22,892 nucleotides of DNA from an uncultured Collinsella sp. GTDB taxonomy: Bacteria; Actinomycetota; Coriobacteriia; Coriobacteriales; Coriobacteriaceae. Location: assembly GCA_958421655.1 (NCBI GenBank), contig CATZMG010000033.1:1-22892 (forward strand). Direction: 5' to 3'. Shown piece by piece: positions 16,218 to 22,892 of the stretch. The notes below the pieces were generated by a model. It was not told the DNA's origin and did no database searches. It was given only the letters and a program-made list of their open reading frames with translations. Every line of letters begins with the position of its first letter. The first letter of the stretch is position 1. The translations under genes were made by a program, and so were the position numbers.

Positions 16218-17573
16218 ATGGCGGAATTCAAATCGAGCCCGATTGATAGCGATGCCGTTGATGCGGTCCCAACACAGGCGTTCGACGTGGTCGTTATCGG
16301 CGGCGGACCGGCCGGCATGGCGGCCGCACTTGCCGCACATAAGGCCGACGCGCGCGTGTCTATCGTGGAGCGCGAGCAACACTTGGGCGGCATCCTGCGC
16401 CAGTGCATTCACCCCGGCTTTGGGCTGTCCCACTTTAAGCAGGAGCTCACCGGCCCCGAGTATGCACAGCGCCTTATCGACCAGGTGCGCGCGACCAACA
16501 TTGCGCTGTTCTTGGGCAGCATGGTGCTTGAGATTGATTCGGGCGAGTCCACGGAAAACGCCGCGGACCACACCGTCACGCTCATGAGCCCCACCGGCAT
16601 GTTGCAGCTCACCGGGCGCGCGGTCGTCCTTGCCATGGGTTGCCGCGAGCGCACCCGCAGCGAGATCAAGATTCCCGGCAGCCGACCCGCTGGCGTGTTT
16701 ACGGCCGGCCTGGCGCAGCGATACATCAATATCGAGAACCTCAAACCCGGCTCGCGTGCCGTCATTTTGGGCTCGGGCGACATCGGACTCATCATGGCGC
16801 GCCGCTGCACGCTCGAGGGGATTTCGGTCGAGGGCGTGTACGAACTCATGCCCTACGCCAACGGCCTGCGCCGCAATGTGAAAAACTGCCTGGACGACTT
16901 TGGCATTCCACTGCATCTGTCTACCACGGTCACGCGCGTGGTCGGTCGCGACCGCGTGGAGGCGGTCGAAGTGAGCAAGGTCGACGAGCACCTGACGCCT
17001 ATTCCGGGGACCGAGCGCGTTGTTCCGTGCGATACGCTGCTGCTTTCGGTGGGCCTGATTCCCGAGAACGAGCTTTCGGTTGCCGCGGGCGTTGAGCTTG
17101 ACCCGCGCACGCGCGGCGCCGTGGTGGACCAGAGTCTGCAGACGGGCGTGCCGGGCATCTTTGCCTGCGGCAACGTTCTTCACGTGCACGACCTTGCCGA
17201 CAACGTGACGACCGAGTCCGAGCGTGCCGGTGCGGCAGCGGCGGCGTGGGCGTTGGGCGGCGACGCAGGGGCAAACGCTGCGGGCACGGGTTGCCAGCTC
17301 ACGGTCTCCCCCGCCGGTATCGCGGGCTACGCGCTGCCGGAACGCATTACGGCTGTGGCGCTAACCAAACTCAACTTCCGTGTACGCCGACCGGTCGATG
17401 CTGCCCGCGTGCGCATTCTTGCAGGCGACGAGGAAATGTTTACAGGCAAGGTCCGCGCGTTTAAGCCGAGCGTCATGGAAAGCTTCCCGCTACCGGCAAA
17501 GGTGATTCAACGCGCACTCGACCTAGGCGCCAGCGAGATTGTCCTGTCCGTCGACCCCGTTGAGGAGGCGTAA
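16218..17573 (+). CDS. NAD(P)/FAD-dependent oxidoreductase of the GlpA/DUF1667 trio
   Basis: Pyridine nucleotide-disulfide oxidoreductase family, 451 residues, soluble. FAD-binding FDVVVIGGGPAGMAAALAAH at about residues 22-41, then GGILRQCIHPGFG (a conserved cysteine next to the flavin in this subfamily), AVVLAMGCRERTR, and the NAD-binding AVILGSGDIGLIMARR near residue 187. The FAD ring-binding GIFACGNVLHVHDLADN closes the core; an extra C-terminal domain of about 100 residues follows. No CxxxxC redox disulfide is visible, so it is not a thioredoxin reductase. It probably passes electrons between the GlpA-like subunit and NAD(P) or another carrier. ATG at 16218 follows the first gene's TAG by one base, with GAAGGGGG upstream; the DUF1667 gene starts 4 bp after its stop. 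Confidence 0.87.
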   Translation: MAEFKSSPIDSDAVDAVPTQAFDVVVIGGGPAGMAAALAAHKADARVSIVEREQHLGGILRQCIHPGFGLSHFKQELTGPEYAQRLIDQVRATNIALFLGSMVLEIDSGESTENAADHTVTLMSPTGMLQLTGRAVVLAMGCRERTRSEIKIPGSRPAGVFTAGLAQRYINIENLKPGSRAVILGSGDIGLIMARRCTLEGISVEGVYELMPYANGLRRNVKNCLDDFGIPLHLSTTVTRVVGRDRVEAVEVSKVDEHLTPIPGTERVVPCDTLLLSVGLIPENELSVAAGVELDPRTRGAVVDQSLQTGVPGIFACGNVLHVHDLADNVTTESERAGAAAAAWALGGDAGANAAGTGCQLTVSPAGIAGYALPERITAVALTKLNFRVRRPVDAARVRILAGDEEMFTGKVRAFKPSVMESFPLPAKVIQRALDLGASEIVLSVDPVEEA

Positions 17574-17577
17574 GGCC

Positions 17578-17976
17578 ATGAGCACAAACACGATCGAGAC
17601 ACTGCGTTTCAACTGCACCACCTGCCCATCCGAGTGCCTCCTGACTGTAGAGGTGGAGCGCGACGCAGACGGCGCCGTGGTAGAGGTGCGATCCGTGACC
17701 GGCAACAGCTGCCTGCGCGGCGATACGTTCGCGCACCAGGAACTCACCTGCCCCATGCGCGTGCTAACCACTACCGTGGCCGTATCCGGCGGTGACGAGG
17801 CGCTGCTGCCCGTGCGCACGGCCAATGCCATCCCGCTCGAACTCCATGCCAAAGCCATGGACCTCATCCGCGGCCTGGTAATCGAAGCCCCCATCCGAAT
17901 GAGCGATGTAGTCCTCCCCAACCTCCTAGACACCGGTACCGACCTTATCGCCAGCATGGACATCGACCCTGTCTAG
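17578..17976 (+). CDS. DUF1667 domain-containing protein, partner of the FAD oxidoreductases
   Basis: The 132-residue protein has four cysteines in the family pattern: CTTCPSEC near the N-terminus, GNSCLRGD in the middle and ELTCPMRVLTTTV after it. The spacing suggests bound zinc or an iron-sulfur centre, though this is inference. The rest is the usual DUF1667 body (VRTANAIPLELHAKAMDLIR, and APIRMSDVVLPNLLDTGTD). The ATG at 17578 comes 4 bp after the upstream stop, with GAGGAGG as ribosome-binding site inside the previous gene; an earlier in-frame Met at 17539 would overlap that gene. DUF1667 genes are repeatedly found third in this gene trio, so it probably belongs to the same enzyme complex. 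Its biochemical role is unknown to me. Confidence 0.87.
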   Translation: MSTNTIETLRFNCTTCPSECLLTVEVERDADGAVVEVRSVTGNSCLRGDTFAHQELTCPMRVLTTTVAVSGGDEALLPVRTANAIPLELHAKAMDLIRGLVIEAPIRMSDVVLPNLLDTGTDLIASMDIDPV

Positions 17977-18009
17977 GTAGCTCATTTGGGATGGAGCTCT
18001 TTAGCTACC
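17976..18009 (+). terminator. Hairpin at the end of the dehydrogenase operon
   Basis: GGTAGCT and AGCTACC pair across a 20-base loop starting at the DUF1667 stop codon. There is no T run, so termination is doubtful. The loop carries a 19-bp element repeated at 18309-18327. Confidence 0.35.
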
Positions 18010-18034
18010 CCGCCATCCACCTCGCCCCTACTCA

Positions 18035-18099
18035 ATTGCGGTGAAATAGTTCCTGGTTTCCGCCAAAACCCCGGCATCCAGGAACTATTCCACCGCAAC
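18035..18099. repeat. Hairpin repeat, family A, first copy
   Basis: Arms TTGCGGTGRAATAGTTCCTG at 18036-18055 and its reverse complement ending at 18098, one mismatch, around a 21-base loop holding CCAAAA. A second copy lies at 19572-19638. Same design as the array hairpins, but with an unrelated arm sequence. Confidence 0.85.
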
Positions 18100-18142
18100 T
18101 ATCCTTGGAATTGGTATTTAGCTTGTGCCTACTTTAGTGCCA

Positions 18143-18302
18143 TTTTAAAACTATGCCGGATTACGGGGCTGATTCGGAAACCCCCATCCATACCGGCAAT
18201 TTTCGATTTTTGATAAGCCGTCTACCTGCGGTTTTAATTTCGCGATTATTCCCATGGTCAAGTAACACAGGTCCAGCCCCGTAATCCGCCATACTTTTGA
18301 AA
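18143..18302. repeat. Long inverted repeat with about 104-bp centre
   Basis: TATGCCGGATTACGGGGCT (18152-18170) and the reverse complement of TATGGCGGATTACGGGGCT (18275-18293) differ at one base; flanking TTTTAAAA and TTTTGAAA extend the match with a few mismatches. The centre has no open frame or recognised motif. It could be a miniature element or a non-coding structured insert. Confidence 0.75.
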
Positions 18303-18303
18303 C

Positions 18304-18412
18304 CAGCCCATTTGGGACGGACCTCTTATGACTACTTATGCCCGAACGTTCGCTAGGCTGGCCATGCCAAGAAGTGTCCCGAAGTGCCGGCATAAAAGAA
18401 ACGTCCCTATCT
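18304..18412. repeat. Degenerate inverted repeat with internal palindrome
   Basis: GGGACG (18314-18319) faces CGTCCC (18402-18407), with partly complementary TTATGCC/GGCATAA inside and a perfect 10-bp palindrome CGAACGTTCG at 18343-18352. Its left end repeats 19 bp seen at 17983-18001 with two differences. Together with the previous elements it fills the gap 17977-18458, in which I find no gene. Confidence 0.5.
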
Positions 18413-18458
18413 GCCGGGCATGGGATACCATGGTGGCACCCTAGCGAAAGGATGTTTC

Positions 18459-19547
18459 ATGGCACATGTCGATGACCAGCGTGTGGCGCGCGTGCTCGAT
18501 GCGCTCGAGGCTCAGCACCCCGGCGCGCAGCTGCTTGTAAACGACCCGTGGTCGATCTACTATCTGACCGGCTTTTATGCCGATATGTTCGAGCGTTTTT
18601 GTGGCGTGCTGCTCGCGCGCGACAGCGAGCCCGTGATCTTGGTCAACGCGCTACATCAGCTGCCCGAGTATGACAATGCCCGCGTCGCGTATCACAACGA
18701 CACCGACGTCGTGACCGACGCCATCGCACGCGAGGTCAATCCCGCCAAGCCCCTCGGCATCGATACCGTTATGCGCTCCGGCTTTTTGATGCCCCTTATG
18801 GATCGTCACGCCGCGAGCGAGTTCTTCCTGGGCGACTTTGCCGTCACCGCCGCACGCACCCACAAGGATGAGGCCGAGCAGGAGCTCATGCGCGCGTCCT
18901 CGGCCGCTAACGACGCCGTGATGACCGACGCTATCAAGCTCGTTCACGAGGGCGTGACGGAGCGCGAAATTGCCGACCAGATGCTCGGTCTGTACCGCAA
19001 GCACGACTGCGAGGGCTTTAGCTTTCCGCCCATCGTGAGCTTTGGCGCCAACGCCGGAGACCCGCATCACGAGCCCGACGACACCGTACTCAAGTGCGGC
19101 GACGTGGTGTTGTTCGACATAGGCGGACGTCGCCGCAACTACTGCTCGGACATGACGCGCACGTTCTTTTGGGGCGAGCCGGACGAGGAGACAGCGCGCA
19201 TCTACGACATCGTGCGTCGCGCCAACGAGGCCGCCGAGGCGCTCATCGCACCGGGCGTGCGCATGTGCGACCTGGACCGCGCCGCGCGCGACGTGATTGA
19301 GGACGCTGGCTATGGCAAGTACTTCACGCATCGCCTGGGCCACTCAATCGGTCTGCAGGACCACGAGCCAGGCGACGTTTCCCTTGTCAACGAGCAGGTC
19401 GTAGAGCCGGGCATGACCTTCTCCATCGAGCCGGGCATCTACCTCCCCGGCCGCACCGGCGTCCGCATCGAAGACCTTGCCCTGGTCACCGAGTCCGGCG
19501 TCGAGATCCTCAACGCCTACCCCCACGACCCAGTACACCTAGGCTAG
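18459..19547 (+). CDS. M24-family metallopeptidase (Xaa-Pro aminopeptidase/dipeptidase type)
   Basis: Cleaves peptides at proline-adjacent bonds in the cytoplasm, recycling dietary or internal peptides. The 362-residue protein has the creatinase-like N-domain (LLVNDPWSIYYLTGFYADMF) and the pita-bread catalytic domain, with all five metal ligands visible in order: Asp in VLFDIGGRRR, Asp in CSDMTRTFFWG, His in RLGHSIGLQDHEPG, Glu in TFSIEPGIYLPG and Glu in VRIEDLALVTE. I chose the ATG at 18459 (AAAGGATG upstream, MAHVDDQRV) over an in-frame ATG 13 codons earlier that lacks a ribosome-binding site. It stands alone on the plus strand between repeat-rich gaps and converges on folC. PepQ versus PepP cannot be separated from sequence alone. 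Confidence 0.92.
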   Translation: MAHVDDQRVARVLDALEAQHPGAQLLVNDPWSIYYLTGFYADMFERFCGVLLARDSEPVILVNALHQLPEYDNARVAYHNDTDVVTDAIAREVNPAKPLGIDTVMRSGFLMPLMDRHAASEFFLGDFAVTAARTHKDEAEQELMRASSAANDAVMTDAIKLVHEGVTEREIADQMLGLYRKHDCEGFSFPPIVSFGANAGDPHHEPDDTVLKCGDVVLFDIGGRRRNYCSDMTRTFFWGEPDEETARIYDIVRRANEAAEALIAPGVRMCDLDRAARDVIEDAGYGKYFTHRLGHSIGLQDHEPGDVSLVNEQVVEPGMTFSIEPGIYLPGRTGVRIEDLALVTESGVEILNAYPHDPVHLG

Positions 19548-19561
19548 CCCCTTCCCAATAG

Positions 19562-19648
19562 CCCCTCAATAAGTTGCGGTGGAATAGTTCCTGGATGGGC
19601 TGCTAGAACCCAAAAACAGGGACTATTTCACCGCAACTGATGAGGGGG
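19562..19648. repeat. Hairpin repeat, family A, second copy, between convergent genes
   Basis: Arms AGTTGCGGTGGAATAGTTCC (from 19572) and CAGGGACTATTTCACCGCAA (from 19617) pair with two wobble-type mismatches around a loop of about 22 bases holding CCCAAAAA. The stem continues outward as CCCCTCA against TGAGGGG. Lying between the stops of the peptidase gene and folC, it could end transcription from both sides, although T runs are missing. Confidence 0.85.
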
Positions 19649-19653
19649 ATGGG

Positions 19654-20997
19654 TTAACGGAGCAAACCAGCTACTTCGCCGGCTAGGGTGATGGTGCCGG
19701 CTGCTACGAAGGGCTCGCCCGCGGCTTCGAAAGCTTCGAGGGCCTCGGACACGCTGGAGTACACGCCCGCAAGCTTGTCTGCATCCACCAGGGCAGCGAG
19801 TTCCTCTGCCGGCAAGGCGCGATCAGAATCGGTCTGCGTCACAACCACGCGCGGGAAGGCCGGAATCAGCACATCGACGATACCCGCCACGTCCTTGTCG
19901 GCCAGCGCGGCACATAGCAGCGTGGGGCGATTCTCTACGCACGGATCGATCTCGTCCAGCGCGCTCACAAAGTTCTCGCAGCTCTGGGGGTTATGGCAGG
20001 CGTCAATCAGCTTGAGCGGATCGGTTCCCAGCACATCAAAGCGACCCGGCGTGGGGCAGCCCATAAGCGAAGCGTCGAGCGCATCGTGGTCGAGTTCGCG
20101 GCCCAGATACCCCTCGCACAGCATAATCGCGCACGCGGCATTCTGCGGCTGATACGCCGGCTTGACCATGCTCGACGTATAGATCGCGCGCGGCGTGGTG
20201 CAGCTAAACTCCACCGTATCGCCCACATGCGTCGGCACCTTGGTCGTGGCGTGGCTCACCACGAACGGCATGATGCCGCACTCACGGCAACGGGCATCCA
20301 TCACGCGCTGAACGCTCGCCTCATGCGTGCCCTCGCCCAGCACAACCAAGCGCCCGGGCTTGATGACCGCAGCCTTCTCCCCCGCAATGGCCTCGAGCGT
20401 GTCGCCCAGGATGCGCGTGTGATCGAGGCCGATACCCGTAATGGCAACGGCGACAGGATCGGTCGCACTCGTGGCGTCCCAACGGCCGCCCATGCCAACC
20501 TCGAGCACGGCAACGTCCACCGCAGCCTCGGCAAACACCACCAGCGCGGCAGCCGTCAGCAGGTCAAACGGCGTGATGGTATAGGCGTGCTCCCCCGCCG
20601 CCACACGACGAGCATTCACGCGATGCCCCGCCTCGACGGCGGCAGAAACGCCACGGGCAAACGCCTCATCGCTCACAACGCGCCCATCGACCTCCATGCG
20701 CTCGGGATAGCGCACCAACTGCGGCGACGTATACAGCGCGGTCTTTAACCCCTCACCGCGAAGGATGGCAGCCGAAAAACGCGTGGTCGAAGTCTTGCCA
20801 TTGGTACCGGCAACCTGAATGCAATCGAAATACTCATCCGGACGCCCCAGCTCATCAAGCATATCGACAACCGTCTCGAGCAAAGGACCAGCATCCCCAG
20901 AAATCCGTCCCGCATCAGCAGCCAACCCCACAGCCTCATCAAACGAAAGCAAATCAAACGAAAAAGGAACGACATACGACCCAGAACGCTTAGCCAT
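19654..20997 (-). CDS. folC: Folylpolyglutamate synthase / dihydrofolate synthase
   Basis: Adds glutamates to folates (and possibly glutamate to dihydropteroate), a Mur-ligase-fold ATP-dependent ligase in the cytoplasm. The 447-residue protein has the P-loop VAGTNGKTSTTRF at about residues 74-86, the folate-side TSPQLVRYPERMEVDG, the metal-binding LEVGMGGRWDATS, ITGIGLDHTRILGDTLE, and the C-domain DACHNPQS, all standard FolC signatures at normal length. I use the Met at 20997 (MAKRSGSYV), which has GAGGGG about ten bases upstream, rather than the Met at 21018 that directly follows a terminator T run. A terminator-like hairpin lies just upstream, so expression may be attenuated. Whether it has the dihydrofolate synthase activity as well cannot be told. 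Confidence 0.95.
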   Translation of the reverse strand: MAKRSGSYVVPFSFDLLSFDEAVGLAADAGRISGDAGPLLETVVDMLDELGRPDEYFDCIQVAGTNGKTSTTRFSAAILRGEGLKTALYTSPQLVRYPERMEVDGRVVSDEAFARGVSAAVEAGHRVNARRVAAGEHAYTITPFDLLTAAALVVFAEAAVDVAVLEVGMGGRWDATSATDPVAVAITGIGLDHTRILGDTLEAIAGEKAAVIKPGRLVVLGEGTHEASVQRVMDARCRECGIMPFVVSHATTKVPTHVGDTVEFSCTTPRAIYTSSMVKPAYQPQNAACAIMLCEGYLGRELDHDALDASLMGCPTPGRFDVLGTDPLKLIDACHNPQSCENFVSALDEIDPCVENRPTLLCAALADKDVAGIVDVLIPAFPRVVVTQTDSDRALPAEELAALVDADKLAGVYSSVSEALEAFEAAGEPFVAAGTITLAGEVAGLLR

Positions 20998-21018
20998 AAC
21001 CCAAAGTCCCCTCAACAT

Positions 21019-21051
21019 AAAAAGAGGCCCGTAACAAACAACGAGCCCCTC
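21019..21051 (-). terminator. Terminator-like hairpin between valS and folC
   Basis: On the minus strand GAGG..CTCGT pairs ACGGG..CCTC (GG bulge, one G·U) around an 8-base loop, followed by TTTTT at 21023-21019. It ends 22 bp before the folC ATG and 220 bp after the valS stop, so any folC transcript starting upstream must pass it; it is either the valS terminator or an attenuator of folC. Confidence 0.6.
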
Positions 21052-21074
21052 CCATTCAAAATATCAGCCAAACA

Positions 21075-21124
21075 CCGCTGCAGCAGAATCAAGGCCACAA
21101 CCAAATGGCCCTACCAGGCAGCGG
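21075..21124. repeat. Two-tier hairpin upstream of folC
   Basis: CCGCTGC (21075-21081) pairs GCAGCGG (21118-21124), and inside it GGCCA (21093-21097) pairs TGGCC (21106-21110) around CAACCAAA. No T run. Confidence 0.6.
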
Positions 21125-21147
21125 ACGCCCCCGTAACCGCCATGGGA

Positions 21148-21255
21148 GCGGTTTGGGGCTTTGCTCGATACAAGTTCCGCACGAGCCGAAGGCCACTTAA
21201 TGTGGCCTTCGTGCGAGCAGGACTGTCCGCAGTAGCGAGCAATGCCCCAAACCGC
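21148..21255. repeat. Large inverted repeat downstream of valS
   Basis: A 20-bp outer arm (GCGGTTTGGGGCTTTGCTCG at 21148-21167) matches the reverse complement of 21236-21255 with one mismatch. In the centre AAGGCCAC/GTGGCCTT close a TTAAT loop (21189-21209), continued by CGCACG/CGTGCG after a 4-base bulge. The whole would form a branched hairpin of about 108 bases, 15 bp after the valS stop; no T run, so not a typical terminator. Confidence 0.8.
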
Positions 21256-21270
21256 GTCCCCCAGTAACGC

Positions 21271-22890
21271 TTACGAGAAGTCAGCAACCTGAGCAGTCAG
21301 CGCCGCCAGAATCTCCTTGAGCTCAGCTGCACGGTCCCTCTTCTTCTGGACCACCGCGGGCGCGGCCTTAGCCACAAAGCCCTCGTTGGCGAGCGTCTTC
21401 TCGCAGCCGGCGAGCTCCTTCTGGGCCGCGGCGATCTCCTTCTCCAGGCGCGCCTTCTCGGCCGAAAGATCAACCTTGCCCTCGAGCACCACAAAGACCT
21501 CGACGCCGCTGTCGACCACGGCGATGCTCGCGGCCGGCTTCTCAACGTCGGTGCCCATAACCAGCGAAGACGTGTTGGCCAGCGGCTCAATCGTGGAGCG
21601 CAGGCTCTCGAGCTTCTCGATGTCCTCGGCACCAGCGCGCACGACAACGTCGAGCTCGGCCTTGGGGCTCAAGCGGTAGCGCGAACGCGTGGCGCGGGCA
21701 GCGGAAACGACGGTGCGGCACAGCTCAAACGCGCGCTCGGCGTCCTCGTCAACATACTTAGCGTAGTCGGCGGGCTCCGGCCACTTGGCGATCATGAGCG
21801 CCTCGGCGCGGTCCACGTTGCCCTCGGCGTCCAGGTCGAGCACGCTCGCCGGCATGTTGTCCCAGATCTCCTCGGTGACAAACGGCATGAGTGGGTGCAT
21901 CAGGCGAATGGAGGTATCGAGCACAAAAATCAGGTTGCGCTGTGCCTGCAGACGGCCCTCGCCCTTCAGGCGGGCCTTGGTGACCTCGACGTACCAGTCA
22001 CAGACCTCGTTCCAGAAGAACTGCTGCACGCCGCGGGCCATGTCGCCAAAGGTGTAGTTCTCGATACCCTCGGTGACCATCTTTACGGCCTTGGCCAGGC
22101 GGCTGAACATCCAGGCGTCGGCCGGCGTCTCCACGACGGGCTCGCCGGGCGTGTAGCCCTCCATGTTCATAAGCAGGAAGCGGCTGGCGTTCCAGATCTT
22201 GGTCACAAACGACTTGGCCTGCTCGGTGCGCGGGCTGTCGATGAGCTTCTTGGTCTTCTTGTCGATGTTCGCGTCGAACTTGACGTCCTGGTTGTTGGTG
22301 CAGAGCGTCAGCAGGTTGTAGCGCATGGCGTCGGCACCGTACATGCCGATGAGGTCCATGGGGTCAACGCCGTTGCCCTTGGACTTGGACATGCGGCTGC
22401 CGTCCTTGGCAAGGATCGTCGGGTAGATGACGACATCCTTAAACGGCACCTCGTCCAGGAAGTACAGCGAGCTCATGACCATGCGGGCGACCCACAGCGC
22501 GATGATGTCGCGCGCGGTGACGAGCGCCGTCGTGGGGTGATGGCCCTCGAGCAGCTCCGGCTTTTGCGGCCAGCCCTGCGTGGCGAAGGTCCAAAGCTGC
22601 GAGCTGAACCAGGTGTCCAGCACGTTCTCGTCCTGATGCACGTGATGGCCACCGCACTTGGGGCACACGTCGGTGTCCTCGGTAAGGGCGTCCTCCCAAC
22701 CGCAGTCCTCGCAGTAGAACACGGGGATGCGGTGACCCCACCACAGCTGGCGGCTGATGCACCAGTCCTTGAGGTTTTCCATCCAGGTAGTGTAGGTCTG
22801 CGTCCAGCGCGCGGGGTGGAAGGTGACCTTTCCGGAGTTGACGGCGTCGAGCGCCGGCCCCTTGAGCTTGTCGACGGCGACGAACCACTG
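21271..22890 (-). CDS. valS: Valyl-tRNA synthetase, C-terminal part (start lies beyond the right edge)
   Basis: Charges tRNA-Val; class I synthetase. The frame is open to the window edge (539 codons visible of about 880 expected). I extend it beyond the internal Met at 22782, because the upstream codons read QWFVAVDKLKGPALDAV and FHPARWTQTYTTWMENL, continuous with family sequence. Visible: CISRQLWWGHRIPVFY, a CxxC zinc-knuckle pair (CEDCG, CPKCGG), LDTWFSSQLW, the KMSKS-loop region DGSRMSKSKGNGVDP, the anticodon-binding helical domain (FFWNEVCDWYVE) and the C-terminal coiled-coil arm (DLSAEKARLEKEIAAAQKEL) typical of ValS. The SKGNGVDP and coiled-coil arm separate it from IleS and LeuS. No gene follows for 250 bp apart from hairpins. 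Confidence 0.96.
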   Translation of the reverse strand, partial: QWFVAVDKLKGPALDAVNSGKVTFHPARWTQTYTTWMENLKDWCISRQLWWGHRIPVFYCEDCGWEDALTEDTDVCPKCGGHHVHQDENVLDTWFSSQLWTFATQGWPQKPELLEGHHPTTALVTARDIIALWVARMVMSSLYFLDEVPFKDVVIYPTILAKDGSRMSKSKGNGVDPMDLIGMYGADAMRYNLLTLCTNNQDVKFDANIDKKTKKLIDSPRTEQAKSFVTKIWNASRFLLMNMEGYTPGEPVVETPADAWMFSRLAKAVKMVTEGIENYTFGDMARGVQQFFWNEVCDWYVEVTKARLKGEGRLQAQRNLIFVLDTSIRLMHPLMPFVTEEIWDNMPASVLDLDAEGNVDRAEALMIAKWPEPADYAKYVDEDAERAFELCRTVVSAARATRSRYRLSPKAELDVVVRAGAEDIEKLESLRSTIEPLANTSSLVMGTDVEKPAASIAVVDSGVEVFVVLEGKVDLSAEKARLEKEIAAAQKELAGCEKTLANEGFVAKAAPAVVQKKRDRAAELKEILAALTAQVADFS

Positions 22891-22892
22891 CT

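Noticed and set aside
21256..22057. Plus-strand open frames opposite valS
   Set aside because: Serine/arginine-rich antisense shadows without ribosome-binding sites or motifs.

Overview
The window looks like a chromosomal segment of a high-GC, anaerobic, gut-type actinobacterium, most likely Coriobacteriia and probably Collinsella. This is inferred from the GC-rich housekeeping genes, the mix of gene families (a LoaP-led polysaccharide operon, a GlpA-like/FAD oxidoreductase/DUF1667 trio, thrS, folC, valS) and the many hairpin-type intergenic repeats. No 16S rRNA or other decisive marker is present.

Positions 1-11300 hold one long leftward (minus-strand) surface-polysaccharide operon. In order of transcription it runs: a NusG-paralogue antiterminator (LoaP type), an initiating undecaprenyl-phosphate sugar-phosphate transferase, a GT4 glycosyltransferase, a polysaccharide pyruvyl transferase, an FrhB/FdhB-like iron-sulfur protein, a second GT4, a GT2, a Wzy-like polymerase, a Wzx-like flippase, then rfbA and rfbB for dTDP-sugar (probably dTDP-rhamnose) supply. 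The operon continues past the left edge. Genes overlap or nearly abut, and the Wzx/Wzy/GT2 block is visibly more AT-rich than its flanks, as is typical of exchanged serotype-specific genes. The leader upstream of loaP has a TATAAT box with no clear -35, bracketed by a 15-bp perfect inverted repeat.

Positions 11490-14031 hold two back-to-back terminators, thrS (lacking the N-terminal TGS domain) with its own promoter, and a small membrane protein with zinc ribbons, all on the minus strand. The divergent gap 14032-14758 contains the most unusual feature of the window: twelve copies of a 16-bp sequence in strictly alternating orientation with an 80-bp period (14132-14589). Arm mismatches and loop sequences suggest a tandem hairpin array, perhaps functional as a leftward RNA.

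Positions 14759-17976 are a rightward operon for flavin-dependent glycerol-3-phosphate (or similar 2-hydroxyacid/polyol) oxidation: GlpA-like dehydrogenase with a BFD-type [2Fe-2S] domain, a pyridine-nucleotide-disulfide-family oxidoreductase, and a DUF1667 protein. A 480-bp gap built of several different inverted repeats follows, then an M24 (Xaa-Pro type) peptidase. Convergent to it is folC (minus). Upstream of folC are three hairpins, and then the 3' part of valS (minus), which is cut by the right edge.
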